Assembly: GCA_900543975.1 (NCBI GenBank)
Contig: UQTI01000098.1
Coordinates: 1-5,408 of the forward strand
Source: an uncultured Prevotella sp.
GTDB taxonomy: Bacteria; Bacteroidota; Bacteroidia; Bacteroidales; Bacteroidaceae
DNA: 5,408 nt
Reading direction: 5' to 3'
Each line of letters opens with the position of its first letter. The stretch's first letter is position 1. Both the position numbers and the translations under genes were made by a program. This document shows, one piece after another, positions 4,699-5,408 of this stretch. The notes under the pieces are model-generated. The model had not been told where the DNA came from. It was given only the letters and a program-made list of their open reading frames with translations, and searched no databases.

Positions 4699-5408
4699 AT
4701 GAGTAAAATAGACAATATATACAAGCTTCTATCTGAAGGTGAGCGTGTAACGCTCGAATGCAAGAAAGCAACGAAAGGTGTACCAAGTTCACTTTGGGAC
4801 ACCTATTCCGCTTTTGCCAATACATACGGTGGAACCATTCTATTAGGAGTGGTGGAACATATGAATGAACATGACAATGCCAAACGGTTTGAAATCGTTG
4901 GCGTTGAAGATGCAGACAAAATCCGTAAAGACTTGTGGAACACAGTCAATAGTCGTGAGAAGGTGAATATCAATCTTCTATGCGATGATGATATTCAGAC
5001 GATAGACATTGATGGCAAGAACATTATTGCCATCAACGTGCCTCGTGCTGATTATACATTCCGCCCTGTCTATATCAATAACAATTTGTCAAGAGGTACA
5101 TTCAAACGTAACCATGAAGGTGACTACCATTGTACGGAGCAAGAACTGAAGATGATGCTCCGTGATGCCAATGAAGCAGGTAATGATGGCTTGCTGTTGG
5201 AATACTACACAATGGATGACATAGACATCCCTACTTTGGAACGCTTCCGTCAGATGTTTCAGAACCTACATCCAGAGCATCAATGGAACTCGTCTGAACA
5301 TAAGGAGTTTCTTTCGAACTTTGGAGGTTATAAAAAAGACCGAAGGACTGGAAAAGAAGGATTGACTATGGCAGGGCTCTTGATGTTTGGCAAGGGGCTT
5401 CCAGTCCG
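4699..5408 (+). CDS. AlbA_2/Schlafen-type putative nucleic-acid-binding protein, 5' part only
   Basis: The frame stays open from ATG at 4699 to the window end, giving 236 codons of a protein that continues beyond it. The N-terminus is an AlbA_2 domain (also called Schlafen AlbA_2 or divergent AAA_4): E20-C21-K22 in the strand after a short helix, AFANTYGG (38-45), ILLGVVE (47-53), RPVYINN (122-128), and a Gly/Arg-containing strand (132-143) leading to CTEQELKMM. LTMAGLLMFGKG (222-233) is also typical of the longer Bacteroidota members, which often carry an ATPase-like or winged-helix C-terminus not visible here. These proteins are described as putative DNA-binding or transcriptional regulators, and some relatives occur in phage-defence loci; the role of this one is unknown. 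There is no signal peptide or membrane segment, so it should be cytoplasmic. The start is chosen because the upstream ATG at 4680 stops after five codons. A weak TAGG lies six bases before the chosen start. Confidence 0.8.
   Translation, partial: MSKIDNIYKLLSEGERVTLECKKATKGVPSSLWDTYSAFANTYGGTILLGVVEHMNEHDNAKRFEIVGVEDADKIRKDLWNTVNSREKVNINLLCDDDIQTIDIDGKNIIAINVPRADYTFRPVYINNNLSRGTFKRNHEGDYHCTEQELKMMLRDANEAGNDGLLLEYYTMDDIDIPTLERFRQMFQNLHPEHQWNSSEHKEFLSNFGGYKKDRRTGKEGLTMAGLLMFGKGLPV

Overview
The window looks like a chromosomal segment from a member of the Bacteroidota, most likely a Prevotella-type Bacteroidales. The evidence is the moderately AT-rich composition, A/T-rich leaders without usable Shine-Dalgarno sequences, promoter elements of the Bacteroidota form (TTG about 20 bases before TAnnTTTG), and the gene content. 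This assignment is inference; there is no rRNA or other taxonomic marker in the window.

Positions 1-4004 hold a compact three-gene plus-strand locus for acquiring a tetrapyrrole-bound metal, most likely heme iron. The first gene encodes a CbiK-type class II chelatase with an N-terminal signal sequence, so it should act in the periplasm rather than in cytoplasmic cobalamin synthesis. The second encodes a TonB-dependent outer-membrane receptor whose FRAP...NTNL region carries a histidine placed as in heme receptors. The third encodes a short four-helix PepSY-associated inner-membrane protein of the kind linked to ferric-chelate or heme-linked reduction. A working model is receptor import across the outer membrane, metal removal from (or insertion into) the macrocycle by the periplasmic chelatase, and electron supply from the inner membrane. 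The arrangement resembles the Porphyromonas gingivalis Iht locus, where a chelatase-like hemin-binding protein (IhtB) neighbours a TonB-linked receptor. A perfect 13-bp hairpin separates genes two and three.

Positions 4005-4698 contain no intact gene. They hold the decayed relic of an IS1380-family insertion sequence: the N-terminal third of its transposase on the minus strand, bounded by an 11-bp inverted repeat at 4069-4079 and 4592-4602. The interval also contains two well-formed Bacteroidota promoters pointing rightward (4020-4050 and 4554-4584), a cluster of AGTAAA repeats, and two dyads just before the last gene.

Positions 4699-5408 hold the 5' part of a gene for an AlbA_2 (Schlafen-type putative nucleic-acid-binding) protein, cut by the window edge. 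The second promoter lies inside the IS relic and reads outward toward it, so the mobile-element remnant may control this gene. The boundary near 4005 therefore divides a core metal-uptake operon from an accessory segment.
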